This document shows, piece by piece, positions 39,097 to 51,204 of a stretch of 64,000 nucleotides of DNA. The position numbers and the translations under genes were made by a program. Below the pieces are notes generated by a model that saw only the letters and a program-made list of their open reading frames with translations, did not search any database and was not told the origin of the DNA. The DNA lies in contig VZSF01006978.1 of NCBI GenBank assembly GCA_013398295.1, positions 1-64,000 on the forward strand, read 5' to 3'. Source of the stretch: Chionis minor (Eukaryota > Chordata > Aves > Charadriiformes > Chionididae). The first letter of the stretch is position 1. Every line of letters begins with the position of its first letter.

Positions 39097-41990
39097 TGTG
39101 TGCCTTTTTTTTTAAATTTTTCAACAGCACTTTTTTTCTTGTGTAAATCCACCAGTTCTTTGGTGCAGTTCGAGAATAGCATCAGCAACACTGATTATTC
39201 ACTCTAGTGCCACAGATTTATTTCAGCATTGACATGAAGCTAGTTCTGTCAAACTGCTGCCAATTAAGAAACTTCAGGGGGAGGAATAGGTGATATTTAT
39301 AGTCAAATGTTATTTCAGATTCAACAGTGTTCAGAAAAATGAAGAGGATTACATATATTAGCACAAAATTAAAAAATAGGTTGTTGAGCATTTCAAAAAC
39401 TAAAATCGCGCTGTCTCGGTTCTGATATGAATACATGTTATATCTACACTAAAAGTAACAACTTGTGCAAACATATTCTATGGTAGTACATAAGCAAAAA
39501 TTTATTTCACTTTTCAGCTGGATAACTTCCAAACTAAATTCTACACCCCCTTGTCCATGTTGAGGGAAGAATTCAGGCTTAGACTTTCTTTAACATTTAT
39601 GTCTTTAATGTCTATGCAGAACTTTCAATGTATAGCTGAGGACTATTATATCTTATAAATGAACAGGAGCTAGGAATTTTTACAATGTTTTATATGCTAA
39701 TTTATTCATTGACAGTGTAGGAGCAATATAAGTTATACTGTAAAGTTTCCCATACTTCTCTGAGGACTTTGGATTTGACCTGAAGTGTGGAAATTCTTTA
39801 AATAGCAACACATTTTGGTCTTCCTCCTGCCAAAGGCTTGGGCATCTGCAAAAACTACAAATCATGCCAAACTCTGAGTGATATATGGAGGACCACAATC
39901 CACTAGGAAATAAGCTAAGACCAACTCGTTCATTTCATTCAGGTCCTTCATTGGGATTTGAACCATCCAGCCCACAAACCATGTCTCATGAGACTGCAGT
40001 ATACATCCAGCCCACAGTAATAATGATTCATATACATATATGTGTATATGCTTTATTGCTACCTTTAGCTGGATTAAAAGCAATATATCAAGTTTTATAT
40101 TTGTGCTTCTTTTATTAGCTTTCTAGCACTTGATCAGCTGATAGAGGTGATAATGAAATGTTTTTTTATAAACTGGAGTTTGTAAGTCCTGTCCTGAGAA
40201 CGTAATATTTCAAAAAATAGCCTAAGCTTTGGGGAAAAAACCAATTACAGAAACAGCATTAAAAATGCCAAGCACTGGGCAGAAGCAATTCTGGATCAGT
40301 TTAAAAAAGTGATTGATGAAACTCTAATCTGAGCTGAAGGAACAGTTTCACAACAAGCTGTGACCATTCCACACACTTCATTAGCTGCCATAATTAGCCT
40401 GGTGTTTCAATTTGTTAGAACTGGTGGGGACAATTTTACTCAGAATGCAAACATCAAAAAACAGGGTGCCTCAGACTTCAGAAGAGGCTGATGAGAAGCT
40501 TTTCTAGTCTCTGTTAACTAAAAGATTAATTACAGCTGATGGGAGGCTGTACTCTGATTGTCACTCTGTCTATGTGCATTACTTTTAGCATTAGAAGAAA
40601 GACATGGTTGACACTACACTGCTCAATCAAGCAGCTTCGCATTAGTGTACAAAGTCTGTTAATATGCAACGTTTTTATTGTTTCTCTTCCCCCTCCTCTA
40701 ATTTTGAGGCTTTCATACCTAACAAGTTATACTTTAAAAGAGCAGGGCATTCAGTTGCTAATGACAAGTGCTTACCACTCACTTATGCCATTCCTTCATA
40801 CAACTACAAGAGAGATCCTAATGCATCTCAAAGCTACTGGCCGGGGATATTATTAGTTCCTGTTATCACAGTCAAAATGTAAATTCCTACTCAACTACTC
40901 TTATTATGGAAGACAAAAACAATACAGTCATGAAACAGATACTGTGTGCATCACAGCCTTTATATCTTATCCTCTTTACTTTAGGTGTTATTACCTCTGT
41001 ACGTTAAATAACCTTACAAGCTTTGATGAGTTAAGTGGAAGTGAAGTCTGAATTTGAAGTACAAAGGTTATTCCTGAATAATTCCATAACTCTTGTTCTA
41101 GAATATTAACACATGGTAATACACCTACTCATAAATAACTCCTTATGTGGATATGCCTTTCAGTTTCCTTACATATTTTATGCTGAGATCAACAAAAACT
41201 GTAAAAGAAAGAATATAGTTTCTTATCTCTATGGTGGTGGAATATCCTTTTAACCTGAGTTTATAAAGGGCATGTTGAAACCAGCTCTTCATTGCACTAA
41301 ATGAATAAACACTGAAGCATATTCCAAAGGGTATATCATATTACTATTTAAAATGGAGCAAATGAGTTCAGAGTTGATTCATGGTGTAAGTTTTAAAGAA
41401 AGAAGCAGTACCTACTTACATCAAACCATTAAGACAACAAACAGTTGGTACTACTTACAATCTCTCATTCACTCCAGTGTAAGTGCACAAAGCTATCTTT
41501 TGCTGTGATTTTTCCCGTTCAGACAACGTAGATTATTCTAAAATCCATTTTACTGCACTGAAGTCCTACTGCTGTAAGAACAATCTACCCTTGCTCTCTG
41601 GAGAGATCAAAACAACAAAAACTTGCATTCTTTTGCTCAGCTCAAGCATGCACCTGGCACGACTTCTTAGAACCCACCTAGAACAGCTATGTTTATTGTT
41701 AATACTACAAATTATACACCTATACAATGATAATGGGTCAGTGTGACAAAATGTGTCATTCAGGCATCATTTTAAGATGCAACATTCTGTAGCGCTAAGC
41801 ATATCTGTTGCAAGAGATCACCAGGATGCGTGCTTCTGATCTCAGACTTCCATTTGCAAACTCAGCAGCAATGTACACTTACAGATGAGATTAAAAACAG
41901 TGTCTATTTTTCTGTGAAAATGGGTAACAGCATTTTTCCTAGAACATTCTTGCTAAATAGCATTTATCTACATATTGATTATATTCAATA

Positions 41991-42070
41991 TGGGCCAGAT
42001 CCTTAGCTGATGCAAATTAGCCTAGCTCCACAGATATATCTCAGTTACGCTAGGTGCTGAGGATCAGTTC
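41991..42070. repeat. Remnant of an ancient palindromic repeat
   Basis: It begins 'gggccagatccttagctgatgcaaat' and ends '..gtgctgaggatcagtt'. The ends are inverted copies of one another (gatcctTagc / gctGaggatc). This layout resembles the old 'gggccagatcctcagctggtgtaaat..' palindromes scattered through amniote genomes, usually interpreted as non-autonomous DNA transposons. Family assignment is from memory of the pattern, not a search. Confidence 0.45.
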
Positions 42071-45000
42071 TCACACCCGGATTTTTCAAGAGTTACATGG
42101 ACCATGTAATCCTTAGAAGATTGTGAGAAGTTTTTGTTACTTCCATTTCAACTGTATTTAACCAGCATAAGTGAGATCTAGGTGAGTATTATCAAATAAG
42201 TGCTTGCTTTTGAGGATACGTTCCGTAAATAGTTTTAAGTGACTTCAAAATATAACCTATTTAATTCAGTATAGCGGCAGACTGAATCAAGTTGAAATAC
42301 ATTATGTTTGGCAGATATATGAACAAATCTACTTAAATCCAAGAATATGAACAGAGCACCCAAAGGCAAAGCCAAGCACTTCCCAGTTTAATGTGAAGGT
42401 TTTGAATTCCAACGAACAAAATAATATCCAAATTGCGAACACCTAAAATTATAAACAAAAGAAACTAGGTGCAACTTCAAGCTCTGCCATTTCCAGCTCA
42501 AATGACTTTTTTTTTTGCATTAAAAGCTCTGCTACAAGTTACTGTAATGTACTCTAAGAACATACTGAAGGAATTGGTCAAGATACTCTATTTCTTAAGC
42601 ATTTCTGAATAAACAAGAGGCTCTAAAATGTTTAAGCAGTGTGTGTAATGGGAATTATTTAGAAAGTTAAGATACATATACATCCCTTAAAGAAATATCA
42701 GTTAAAGTCAGCTCTTACTAAAAAGCAAGATTTTTCTTTTATGCCACTAACATACAAGTTACATTATTAAATGAGGAATGTAGGCAAAGCAAGACATTTA
42801 TCATCCAACAGACAAATGACACAGGACTGCTAGTTAGACAGTATAATAAGTACCATCTAATTTTCTCTTTCAAATCAATTTATTCTTCAAAGCCTTGGAT
42901 CATCATCAAGGGACTGCATTTTCCCGTTGAGAAATTATGTAACTGAAGATCAGGTTTTAGAAAATATTCAACTAGTTGCCAACAAACCCTTACAAATAAC
43001 CACTAGAATAGATTTGATTAGAAGAGTAGTGACAGTATCTTTTCTTATGCAAATAACTGAATGGTTTGAATTTTCTCAGTCACTACTTTGTAGTATTCCC
43101 TCAAAAATCAAACCCTATAACTCATCAGTAACCTTCACCAGAAAGTTTCTCCAGCCTTTCTTTTGAGCCTTCCAGTTATCCACAGATTCTTTTCTGCATT
43201 AAGTTAAACAGTAGCCAGGGATACATTTTGTATATTTTAATTTGCTTGACAGCGTTTACCTTCCTTCTACACTTAAGAAAATAATTTGAAAGATCACTGA
43301 TAGTTAATAATAATTTCCATTACAATTTCTATTACAATAGTCTTTTTCAAAGGCAGCACAGCAGTGGTAACCTTAAGAATTTTCTCAGAGGAAACAATCA
43401 AGAATTTTTGCAAGGGGAGTTCTGAAAGTGATCTTCATAACAAAGTGCATTTCTGTAAATATGACACAGTCATTCAGTAAGAAAACTGGGAGAACCATTA
43501 TGTCAGCTGTTGAAAGTTGAAATTGTCATTTGCTTTCCTGGAAGACTGAATGAGTGCTTCTTAAAATGAGAGATATTTCATTCTAGTCCTGTGAATGAGA
43601 GGTAGCATCTGATGTTCCCACCATTGGATATAACATACTCCTGCTTTTTTTTTTTTAACATATTTGCTTCTGAAGAGTACATTATGACATACTAAAAAAG
43701 CAAAAAAAATAATCAGAAGTTGCAAAAGTGACATTAAGCTATTTCTTTGTTACTCATTTTCAGAGACAACTTGCTTATTAAGCTGGTCTGTGATATTAAG
43801 TTGGGCAACTGCTCTTTTTCACGCTACCCAACCAGGTGGTTGAATACCTGAGCTCTAAGAGCTTGCAGAGTAATGCTGCTGTGGGAATCTGTGAATCCCC
43901 ATGTATGGACCCAGGGAATTACTCAAGTTGATTTTCATACAAAGATACGGCAGCATTCTGACTCATGATGGTTGTTCTGAGAGCAGAAAATATATGCTAC
44001 AGGGTACAAAAGATAGACTTTCCATGAATAGTACAGGATCTATTGTTGTAGGACCAGATCCTTGAATTTAAATTTGGTTTGTCACAGGACTCAGGGTAGG
44101 AAGAAAAGTGACAGAAAGCAGCCTTATCTTGGAAGGAGATAGTTGATAACTCAAACTAAGGGTCCATTTGGGGCATCTGAATAGATACATCAAGTCATGC
44201 CAGCAGTAATAATCATCCAGGAACTATGTCATTGGCCAGGGATTGCTGGAGTGCAACACACTTCGGCAACAACCCTTATTATCCCTGACATGGCTCATGA
44301 GGAAACCGGTAGTGTAACAAGCAAACTCTTACAGATCATCTAATAATTCCCCTACAATAGAGTCACTTCTGGCTGCCACATTATGTCAGCTCTGCGTAGC
44401 CTAGGAAAACACATTGCACTTGGACGGGGGAGCTAAGAATCTGATATTCAAAATACATGCTAGCTCTTCTCATTGTACATTAGTAACTTCTGTAAAGCAC
44501 ACTAGTAAACATGGCCTTAAAAGTTTTAGATTATGTAATAAGGCTGATAATACAGATCTACATTAGCCAATATCACACTGTATTAGAAAATATTTTTGTG
44601 TATTCTTTTTTCCCCAATTAAAGTGAGAGGAAAACAAGGAAATTCCTTTAAAAAAAATTGTCACAGAATCACATTCTGAGAGGTATAATGCATGTGTAAG
44701 CTTTTTTTATCTCAAGTCTGGTCACCGCAAGGTTAGGAAAAAAGAGAGTTGAGGTGAAATTTAAATAGATTTCAGTATAGTCAGGGATGGAAAATCATGA
44801 CTGTACCAAATAATTCTGCCAGATAATGACATCATCCACTAGACACATGATTGTTGTATGTTGTTGGTCCTACAAGAGATTAAACTAGTTTTCAAGCAGA
44901 ACAAATCATTTCCCCACCCTCCCCCCTTCTCTCATTCTATTTTTCACCTCACAGGAATACTATACAAATTTGCTGTGGAACCACAGGACACAGGGGTCTC

Positions 45001-48000
45001 AGAAGCATGTGGAAGAAAATGACTTGGCCATGGCGAAGAGTCACACTCACTTTCTGAGGCACTCAGATTTCAGGCCATATTACGTTCTCCTTGGGGCCGT
45101 AATGCGAGTCACAATGAGGCTTGAACTTGGGGAGGCAGCAGACTATATAAAATAGGATGAATTCCTTGGACACACAGGGGGTTCTCTTTCTCATTCTCAA
45201 GAAGTCCAAACTTAGCGAAGTCACATGAGAAGAATTATGCAGTTGAGAATACAGAATTGATCCTTACAATCTTCTTTATGTCAGAAAACAAGTAAAAGAT
45301 CAAGATTTTTTCCCATTATCTGTTATCTCTGTTACCGCAGATAGGAAATTTTGCCAGTTCTTGGACAAATAACCAAGTTTACACCTACTGTAAATCAAAA
45401 ACTCTATACTTTGCATTATACATATAACATTCTTTATATAAACAAATATACACACACACTGGTGTTTATCTGTTATATGCGTCTAATTCAATTAATACTT
45501 CTGCAGCTTCATATAATCTCCGTTGAAGGCAAGCACTGCCCAACAAAGTCAACTGAAGCTGTTGATTGTACCTTTATCTACACTGGCTGAATTTGAGCTT
45601 GTAATTCTCTGTCTCTGGTGACAAAGATGGAAGCGATACAATTTATATAAGGAACAACTATTGCCTGATCTAATGGCTGCACAATAGTGTGAAAACACCA
45701 TTAGTGTTGACTACAGTTCAATTTCTACTGTTCCACCAAACTTAGAATTGTGGCGGTGGTGAATTACAAAGGCTATTTTCCTAGCCTAGGCAAGGCCATG
45801 ACAATCAGAAATATCTGAACTTGATATTTGATTAATGCTGGCAGTAATCTATAAGTGATTTCCACTCGACAACATCTAATTATTTAATTATTTCACATTA
45901 TTAATGGAATGAAACAATTCAAAACAAACAGCTAGAATGACTGTTTTGCAGGAAGCTCATAATCATCAATTCATACATGTAGAAGTCTTCCTAAAATTAT
46001 ATTAAGCTGGCCTGTTGAACTTGAAAGGCATATTTTATCCCAATCAATGCATAAAAGTAAAATTATCCATAACTAAGGCATGTTTCTCTGCTGTACAGTT
46101 CAGCTGTAATGATCCCCACACACTGCACTTGCACATCAATTATGATAATCATAATCACGGTCGTTAAGCTGAATGTTCATTATTATCAGGATGCTGGTGA
46201 CAGCAGATTCAATCATCGGGTGCAATGGGCAGGCAGTCACAGTCCCACCCAAGTTTCTGCAGACAGCGTTGTGCCACATTAAATCTATGATGTGTTCCAC
46301 ATCCCACTCCATTCCAAAAGCTGTAGACGGTAAAGGTCAACTTTATGTTCTGTGCAATATGCTTAGGTTCTCTAAATTAATTCCTTGCAGTGCTGGGTTA
46401 TTTTTATGCTTTGTAGATAATAAAATTCTGTTTAGGACCAAAATGCCTTTGCAAATAATGAACAGTGATGTAGTCCTACTGTAACTCACCTATAATAAGG
46501 CATCAGAGGAAACAATCTATCAGGAAGGAACATCTTAAATTGTCACTTCCTGAATTTTGCAAATAAGAAAACATTAAACGCTGTCATTAAAGTCCGTTTT
46601 CTAAAATGCATATGCAAACTAATTCCAGTGCTGATGAAAGGCTATAAGCTATCATTTCTGCCTCAGTAAATACAAACATATGTGAGTGTTTTGACAATGA
46701 AAGATTATAGTTAGTGTATTTGATCCCTTGACTGTCCAGCTACATTGGAACCTGTCATCGCAGATTAAATTCATAGTGACTGGTAAAATTTTATATTGAT
46801 ATTTCTCACATAAATTATATCAAAGGCATTTAGACACACAATATTAAACTTAAAATATGCAAGCATTTTTATTTTTATAGTGGTTTACAACTGAGTAAAC
46901 TAACTCGATTCAATTTCACTAGAGGTATAGTATTTCCATTTCTTGTTTATTTTTAATAAAAAATTAGAATACAGCAGTTTTTCCCCTTACCTCAAACTTC
47001 TTTGAAATGTAAGCAAAATGAGATAAAAATTTTCAGATTCTAACTAGATGAAAAGAAGAACTATTAGCTTTTCCTTACATGTCTATGGTAATCATTATGT
47101 TTAGAGGAAGTTTATGTTAATATCCTTTCATTTTCCAACGGAAATATAAAAAGGCAATATTTCTCATTGTTGTTCATTTTGCTTTTAAAGTAATTACAAT
47201 TTACACGTTGATCTTTTTGTGACTTGAATTAAAATACATGCTTATAAACACATGAAAACACAGTGAGGACATGCTGATGAACATACACAGGGAAACTTTT
47301 ATACGTAGTTTAAAAAAAAAAAGGCCAGCTCATATCAAATAATACCTCAGCAGCTCAGAGGGGTCACTGATCCACTGAACTGAGTCCTTGGAAGAACTTA
47401 TGCAGTAGTTTGTCTTAGCAGCAACGATAAGAGAAACTTCACCGGTATAATACCGTTATAAGATGACTATACATGGTGGCAGCTATTCAGGTTGCAATAT
47501 AAGTTGTACCCATAAAAACATCATCTCTTGGGAAACTGAAAGGATGCTTGTGTTTAACAGACAAACTATAAAGCAAAAATCTGATTTCTTTTGGTAATCT
47601 TTGGTACATGCCCCTTAGCTTTGAGATTCATTAGAATGGGATAGTTTTGTTGACATCACAAAGTTTTAATACAGTTTGGAAATAAGAAACAGAAAGTTCT
47701 TTCAAATTTAACAGTTATGAAAGTATGACCTCGCACCTGCTTATAGGACCTTTTCCATTAAAATATGGGGAGGAGGTGAAGGGTTTGGTGGGGTTTTTTT
47801 CTGATAATAATGACCCATTAAAGCAGCAGGTAGGTCATAAATGGCTCTTTTCTCCTCTTATCTCTCTGTTTGGGTAAGCGGCTCCTAATTGAAGCTTCAT
47901 ATTGATTTAGAATTGGGGTTGGAAGGCTGTATGTCATGTTGGGTTAATGTATACAGCTATTCACCTCCAGAGATTCAGGCTGAAATCTATCCAAGATCAC

Positions 48001-48469
48001 AAGTAAAGTGAGTTTGTTTCAGAAAAGCCCATAATTTATATAATATTATATATGCATGATATGATATACAATATAAATATCTTTACATTGTTTGTTATCA
48101 TCATCTGAGCCTCATCAAGAACTGCTAAGGAGTGGAAAAGGAAGAGTTTTTACAGGATAAGATGAGTACCACCAATAAGACTTTTACATCTTTTTTATAT
48201 ATCATGCTGTGGGACTTCAGCCAGTCATAGCGTTTATTTATTGCTTTTGAAAGACAAATTGAGATCTTTGTGCCTTTATTTGCAGTGAGATTTAATTAAT
48301 GCATGTTAAAACACCAAAATTTTACTCTGAGCTCATTTTTAAAACTTAAATCTTTGAAAAGAAATTATTCTTAAAAAAATTACTTCTTAAACTAGGATTC
48401 CTTGGAACTTGTTATGTATTTATTTCCCTGTAAGTAACTTAACCTTTATAAGTAACCATATCTTAGCAA

Positions 48470-48905
48470 GTTGTTTAGGTTGGAAGAGACCTCTTCAGAT
48501 CATCTAGTCTAACACTCCCGCTCAGCTACAGCAGGTTGCCCAGGACTACATGCAGCTAGGTCTTGAATACCTCCAAGGATGGACACTCCACAACCTCTTT
48601 GGGCAAAGATGTGCCAGTGCTCTGTCACCCTCAGATTAACAAAAGAGTTTTCTTATGTTCAGATGGAATTTCATGCATTCCAATTTGTGTCCATTGCCTC
48701 TTGTCCTGTCACTGGAAACTGAGTCTAAGAGGAGTCTGGCTCCCTCTTCTTTATTCCCTCCTATCAGGTGTTTATACACATTGATAAAGTCTCCCCTGAG
48801 CCTTCTCTTCTCTGGACTGAAGAGTTCCAGCACTCTCAGCCTCTCATACAAAAGATGTTCCAGTCCCTTAACTATCCTTTGGTCTCTGTGCTGCACTTTC
48901 TACCA
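48470..48905 (-). mobile_element. CR1 LINE, 3' untranslated region
   Basis: The plus strand shows the reverse complement of the CR1 3' end in the expected order: 'aggttggaagagacctcttcagatcatctagtctaac', 'aatacctccaaggatggacactccac', 'ccattgcctcttgtcctgtcactgg', 'aaagtctcccctgagccttctcttctc', 'ctcagcctctcatacaaaagatgttccagtccc'. It is 5'-truncated, and the final octamer repeats are missing at its 3' end. It lies about 330 bp beyond the donor side of the 49.2 kb exon, in sense with that gene. Confidence 0.9.
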
Positions 48906-49234
48906 AGGCCGTTATCCTTCTTGTACTGGGAAATTTTTATGTGATTATGATACCTCATACAAATAGAGGTAATGCAAACACGACACAAACTCATGTTAGA
49001 ACATGTTCTGAGGAAAATTACCTCTTGTAGCACTACAAAGCCAGAAATATGAGATACTCCTGACAAAGCAGGTAGTTCAATGACACTGTTTTAAATTAAA
49101 AATGGCTCTTCACTAATTTTTAAAATTTTCCAAAGAATGTAAGCACTAAAATATTTTGTTGGTTTTAATCAGGTCTTGCCATAGTTTTCTGAAGGTTTAT
49201 CTTAATGTGCAAGAGTAAATATGCAGTGACTTAC
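48906..49234. other. Sequence between CR1 and the 49.2 kb exon
   Basis: Presumed intron downstream of the 49.2 kb exon on the minus strand. A second acceptor/donor-like pair near 49,024-49,060 exists, but its phase-0 frame stops within nine codons, so I do not call it an exon. Confidence 0.4.
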
Positions 49235-49370
49235 CTTGTCTGCTACCCACTTCTCAGGCTGTACTTCTCGGAAGTGTTTAGTTCCATAAGTTTCTTGGCC
49301 ATATTTGCCTGACCTATGAATTGATTGGTCATACTTCTCATTTTTATGGTATGAAGAAAATGGCAGAAAC
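49235..49370 (-). CDS. Coding exon of an unnamed minus-strand gene
   Basis: The minus strand reads aatttcag / exon / gtaagtc, so both splice sites match consensus. The 136-nt exon takes one base to finish a codon and then reads 45 codons without a stop, ending in phase 0. The other two frames are closed. The translation is highly polar and aromatic: FLPFSSYHKNEKYDQSIH, then KYGQETYGTKHFREVQPEKW and VADK. No signal peptide, membrane segment, zinc site or catalytic motif is visible. The 58.9 kb exon upstream ends with two bases, which this exon's first G completes to a glutamate codon. Frequent Y, K and short charged motifs recall structural or scaffold proteins, but I cannot assign a family. 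The next exon should start in phase 0. Confidence 0.75.
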
Positions 49371-50525
49371 CTGAAATTAAGGAATATTTAAAAATCAGTT
49401 ATGCTTTAGTCTAGATGCCACAGGGTTGATTTAAATCATAGATACCAGTGTTACAGGAGGTAACGTGCACACGTTCCGGCTATTTTCCACTACCTTCTTA
49501 ATGTTCCCCCTCAGTATTTTGAGAGGATTACTGCAATTTCTCCTATAGCTGCTTTTAAATTAAATTTGGAGCAAAGAAATAGAGTTTCAACAGGATAAAA
49601 TGAAGACTTTCTGTACAAAGCTATAACTTGCATTACTAGATTATTACTTTGGCTGTATCTGCACTACCAACAGATGTGACATGAAGAAAGAATGAGCAGG
49701 GTTCAATTTGCTGGAATCCGCACATGGACAGCTCAAGCCTTCACAGGCAGTGCAGCCTGAGCCAGCTGCCAGTGGCAGGCACTCACCGTGCCCAAGTACA
49801 GAGCTCATTTCTGGAGAACTTGCATCCACTTCACAAGTCATAGAGGCTCCCAACACATAACCTCAACCTGATTGTTCCATCAGGACTGAAATACTTCAAG
49901 CAAGTCAGCGGTGTAAGCATAAACCAAGGCAAATTTACACCAGAAAGAATCCTCCCCGTGCTTTAAACTAGGTATGCATCCTTTTATATTTGTTAACCAA
50001 AGCTAAATAAACCATACTCTCATTTAGCAGAATAGAAACTTATATAAGTAGTACTGGCAACTTTCACGTATTGGCAGACCATAAAGCAAAGAAACTATTT
50101 CTTCTGAATTCACAAATTCTGTACTTTACTCTCAAGTTATAATTATGTACTAATTAGCAATCTTTTGGAGCCTGACTCTTTCACCTTTAGTCATACTGAT
50201 GGGTGACTCCCTGATCACATAGTGCTACCGAACAGTGAAGCTCCAGCTACCTGCTTTGGGCATGGAAGAGGTTTTCAGATGGATGTCCCTAACTCTCCTG
50301 GAAAACTAGAGGTTTTCCGAGTAGATTCCACAGGAAACTATATGGAGGAAGGTGAAAGACATCTTTTATACAAAGGATCCACAAGAGACCCTATAAAGGT
50401 TTCTTAGCTCCTTCTATTTCAGTTTGTAAGAGGGTTATGAGAGCAAACAGGTACATTTTAATATAAAGTAAAATCTTGCAAATTAAGCCTATCATTGCTG
50501 GCATTATGGAAAAAATGGAATCTTA

Positions 50526-51204
50526 ATTCTTGTCATGGTTTGGGCCAGATTGGCCACTGAGGCGAACAACAAATGCTCTCCCCATCTCTCTCTCCGAGGA
50601 GAAAGAGACTTACAAGTTTAGAAGGAACTAAACTAATAACATATTAATAATAAAGAAAATAATGAAACATATACAACAACATATCAAGCTCTCAGGATGA
50701 CACTTATGTCACCAGTAGGCACTGGGGAAGTCCCAGACTGGACTCAGTGGTGGATGGAAACTGGATTCCAGATTGGGATCAGAGGCAGATGAACAGACAG
50801 TCTTCCTTGGAAGCCAGCCATCAAAGAAGGAGGTGACCCTTTGGTCCCTCAGCTTTTATACTGAGCATGAAGCAGTGGGACAAAATACCCTGCGGGTCAC
50901 TTCTGGGTCACCTGTTCTGTTCGCTCCTCCCTGCAGGTGCGACCCCTCTACACTTTTCTGCTTCCAACCCTCCAATGGGGCACACAACACGGTTAGCCTT
51001 GGGTATTATAGCAATAAATATAAGCAAGAGCCTCTCTGCACACACCATTCCTCAGCATCAACTATAAACATAGGTCTTATCACTCTGAGAGCGAACAGTT
51101 TCTGCACAATATGCTGTTAATTTCAGCAGTTAGGAGAGGCCTAGCTAAAATGTAAAATTACTGAACAAAATGGGTCCTGTTTTACCTCAAATCAGGACAA
51201 TTCT
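50526..51204 (-). mobile_element. Solo LTR of an endogenous retrovirus (ERVL-like) with 5-bp target duplication
   Basis: The element spans 50,531-51,199 (669 bp). Its ends are inverted: TGTCATGGTTTGG at the plus-strand left end, and TGTCCTGATTTGAGG read inward on the minus strand from the right end, so it has the TG..CA termini of an LTR. The pentamer ATTCT flanks it on both sides (50,526-50,530 and 51,200-51,204), a perfect target-site duplication. Five bases is typical of class III (ERVL) elements; class I usually gives 4 and class II 6. TATAAAAG on the minus strand (50,853-50,860) places the promoter in minus orientation. No internal retroviral genes are present, so it arose by LTR-LTR recombination. 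It lies in sense inside the intron of the minus-strand gene. Confidence 0.85.
50853..50860 (-). promoter_or_regulatory. TATA box of the solo LTR
   Basis: TATAAAAG read on the minus strand, about 340 bp from the 5' end of the LTR, where the U3/R junction would be expected. It could drive transcription toward the 49.2 kb exon. Activity cannot be judged from sequence. Confidence 0.5.

Larger units (their letters stand above)
38816..48469. other. Gene-free stretch
   Basis: About 9.7 kb of AT-rich DNA with a 33-bp tandem duplication (39,031), an old palindromic repeat remnant (41,991) and an AT-only patch near 48,030-48,085. Exon-like signals near 40.7 and 45.05 kb have good splice motifs but broken or very short frames. 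If the minus-strand gene continues leftward, this is its intron. Confidence 0.45.

Noticed and set aside
44970..45155. Plus-strand frame and minus-strand donor gtgagtg near 45.05 kb
   Set aside because: Every minus-strand frame between a possible acceptor and that donor contains a stop, and the plus frame has no splice support.
48563..48966. Overlapping frames on both strands, up to 103 codons
   Set aside because: They lie in a CR1 3' untranslated region, which is non-coding in the element.
50773..51120. 115-codon plus-strand frame
   Set aside because: It lies wholly within the solo LTR, antisense to it, so it is not a gene.
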